Assembly: GCA_014378345.1 (NCBI GenBank)
Contig: JACMNW010000291.1
Span: 1 to 7,073 of the forward strand
Source: Pseudorhodobacter sp.
GTDB taxonomy: Bacteria > Pseudomonadota > Alphaproteobacteria > Rhodobacterales > Rhodobacteraceae
DNA length: 7,073 bases
Reading direction: 5' to 3'
Shown: piece by piece, positions 6,085 through 7,073 of the stretch
Numbering within the stretch: the first letter of the stretch is position 1
Layout: the number at the start of each line of letters is the position of its first letter
The notes under the pieces: model-generated
What the model saw: the letters and a program-made list of their open reading frames with translations, nothing else
What the model was told of the DNA's origin: nothing
Database searches by the model: none
Made by a program: the position numbers and the translations under genes

Positions 6085-7073
6085 ATGCAGCTAAATCGAC
6101 GCTCACTTCTGCAGTTTTCCGCCGCTTCTGCGGCCCTTGGTCTGGCAGGTTTACCCGCCCGCGCGCAAACGATTGACGAATTGGTCATCGCCTATAACGT
6201 CAATCTGCCAAGCTGGGACCCGACCGTTGGGCCATCGGCGGTAAATCCAACGATTCAAGGGCTTTACCAGTCGGTCTTCGATCAGTTTATTTTGCAACAG
6301 CCCGACCTGAAACCAGCCCCGGGTTTGCTGACAGACTGGGGCTGGAATGACGACAAGACCAAGGTTTCGATGACCGTGCGCGACGGCGTGACCTGGCACG
6401 ACGGCAGTCCGTTTACCGCCGAAGATGTGGCGTGGAGCTTGACCCGTGCTGCGGATGAAAAAACCGGGAACCCTATTCAATTCATCTGGTCCACGCTGGC
6501 CAACATCAAGGCTGAAGGCAACGTTGTGACCGCCGATGTCGCGCGGTTTGAGCCTACAATTTTCAAATGGATGTATTTTCTGACCGGCTATGTGCTGCCG
6601 AAGGCCTACTACGAAAAAGTGGGTGCAGAAGGCTTTGAAGCAGCCCCGATTGGCACCGGCCCGTATATGGTGGACAAGTTTGAACGCAACGCGTTCGTGC
6701 GCCTGAAGGCCAATGCAAACTATTGGGGCGGCAAGCCGGATTTTGACACAGTGACGATCAAGTTTGTCACCGACGCCGCCGCCCGTGTGGCCGAAATTGA
6801 AAGCGGTGCGTCGCATGTGACGCTTGAGATGCCGTATGAGGAATACGACCGCCTGAAGGGCACAATGAACGGGGTGGCAGCACCCATTTCCGACATTGGC
6901 ATGATCTTCCTGAATGATATTGAAGCTATGACAGACCCGAATGTGCGCAAGGCGGCAGCGCATGCCATTGATAAGCAGACGATTATTGACAGGCTTTTGT
7001 CTGGCTACGGGGTGAAGATCGACACGTTGGAGACGCCGCAATATGATGCTTACGATGCGTCTATAACTGTGCC
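6085..7073 (+). CDS. ABC transporter solute-binding protein, family 5 (peptide/nickel type), Tat-exported (partial)
   Basis: The first 329 codons are present; the frame is open at the right edge, and family members are usually about 500-540 aa. The N-terminus has a twin-arginine signal, NRRSLLQFS (4-12), a hydrophobic stretch to about residue 23, and an ARA cleavage site before Q28. The mature part shows SBP_bac_5 (PF00496) hallmarks: VRDGVTWHDGSPFTAEDVAWS, then IGTGPYMVDKFERN and ANYWGGKPDFD. It acts in the periplasm, delivering ligand to a two-permease, two-ATPase importer that is presumably encoded further right. AAGGG 9 nt upstream supports the ATG. Family 5 proteins bind oligopeptides but also opines, nickel chelates and other small molecules, so the ligand cannot be read from the sequence. 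Its place in the operon suggests import of the compound catabolised by the neighbouring enzymes. Confidence 0.93.
   Translation, partial: MQLNRRSLLQFSAASAALGLAGLPARAQTIDELVIAYNVNLPSWDPTVGPSAVNPTIQGLYQSVFDQFILQQPDLKPAPGLLTDWGWNDDKTKVSMTVRDGVTWHDGSPFTAEDVAWSLTRAADEKTGNPIQFIWSTLANIKAEGNVVTADVARFEPTIFKWMYFLTGYVLPKAYYEKVGAEGFEAAPIGTGPYMVDKFERNAFVRLKANANYWGGKPDFDTVTIKFVTDAAARVAEIESGASHVTLEMPYEEYDRLKGTMNGVAAPISDIGMIFLNDIEAMTDPNVRKAAAHAIDKQTIIDRLLSGYGVKIDTLETPQYDAYDASITV

Noticed and set aside
6151..7041. 296-aa minus-strand open frame opposite the solute-binding protein
   Set aside because: It is a shadow of a clear SBP_bac_5 coding frame and shows no known motif.
1..7073. CRISPR arrays, tRNA/rRNA genes, insertion sequences or attachment sites
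   Set aside because: No repeat-spacer structure, cloverleaf, transposase or terminal inverted repeats were seen; coding density leaves no room for them.

Overview
The window looks like chromosomal DNA of a GC-rich alphaproteobacterium, most plausibly a Rhodobacterales/Roseobacter-type organism. The reasons are the G/C-rich third codon positions, tightly packed operons, a twin-arginine signal on an ABC solute-binding protein, and a hydrolase that closely resembles, from memory, the isatin hydrolase of the marine alphaproteobacterium Labrenzia aggregata. The genus is an inference; no marker gene is present. Almost every base is coding. The only real gap is a 126-bp divergent intergenic region (4365-4490).

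Leftward arm (minus strand, transcription from about 4430 down past base 1): a metal-dependent cyclase-family hydrolase of the isatin hydrolase type (4364-3573), a 521-aa FAD-dependent oxidoreductase of the phytoene-desaturase/PYROXD2 superfamily with a GTG start (3569-2004), a MarR-family regulator (2007-1534) whose ATG overlaps the previous stop, and the 510 N-terminal residues of an indolepyruvate:ferredoxin oxidoreductase alpha-type, ThDP-dependent 2-oxoacid oxidoreductase (1531 to beyond base 1). Gene junctions are +3, -4 and +2 nt, so this is one operon with likely translational coupling.

Rightward arm (plus strand): a second 521-aa FAD-dependent oxidoreductase, clearly paralogous to the first (4491-6056), then after 28 nt a Tat-exported family 5 (peptide/nickel-type) ABC solute-binding protein (6085 to beyond 7073). 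Transporter permease and ATPase genes probably follow outside the window.

Working model (inference): the locus takes up and degrades an indolic compound. Isatin hydrolase opens isatin to isatinate (2-aminophenylglyoxylate). Isatinate is an aryl 2-oxoacid, the substrate type handled by indolepyruvate/phenylglyoxylate-type oxidoreductases, so the IorA-like enzyme could decarboxylate it towards anthraniloyl-CoA or anthranilate. The two FAD enzymes would act upstream in oxidising the indole derivative. The MarR protein probably controls both arms through two related AT-rich sites in the intergenic region. This resembles the isatin branch of indole-3-acetic acid (auxin) catabolism, where MarR-type regulators are known.
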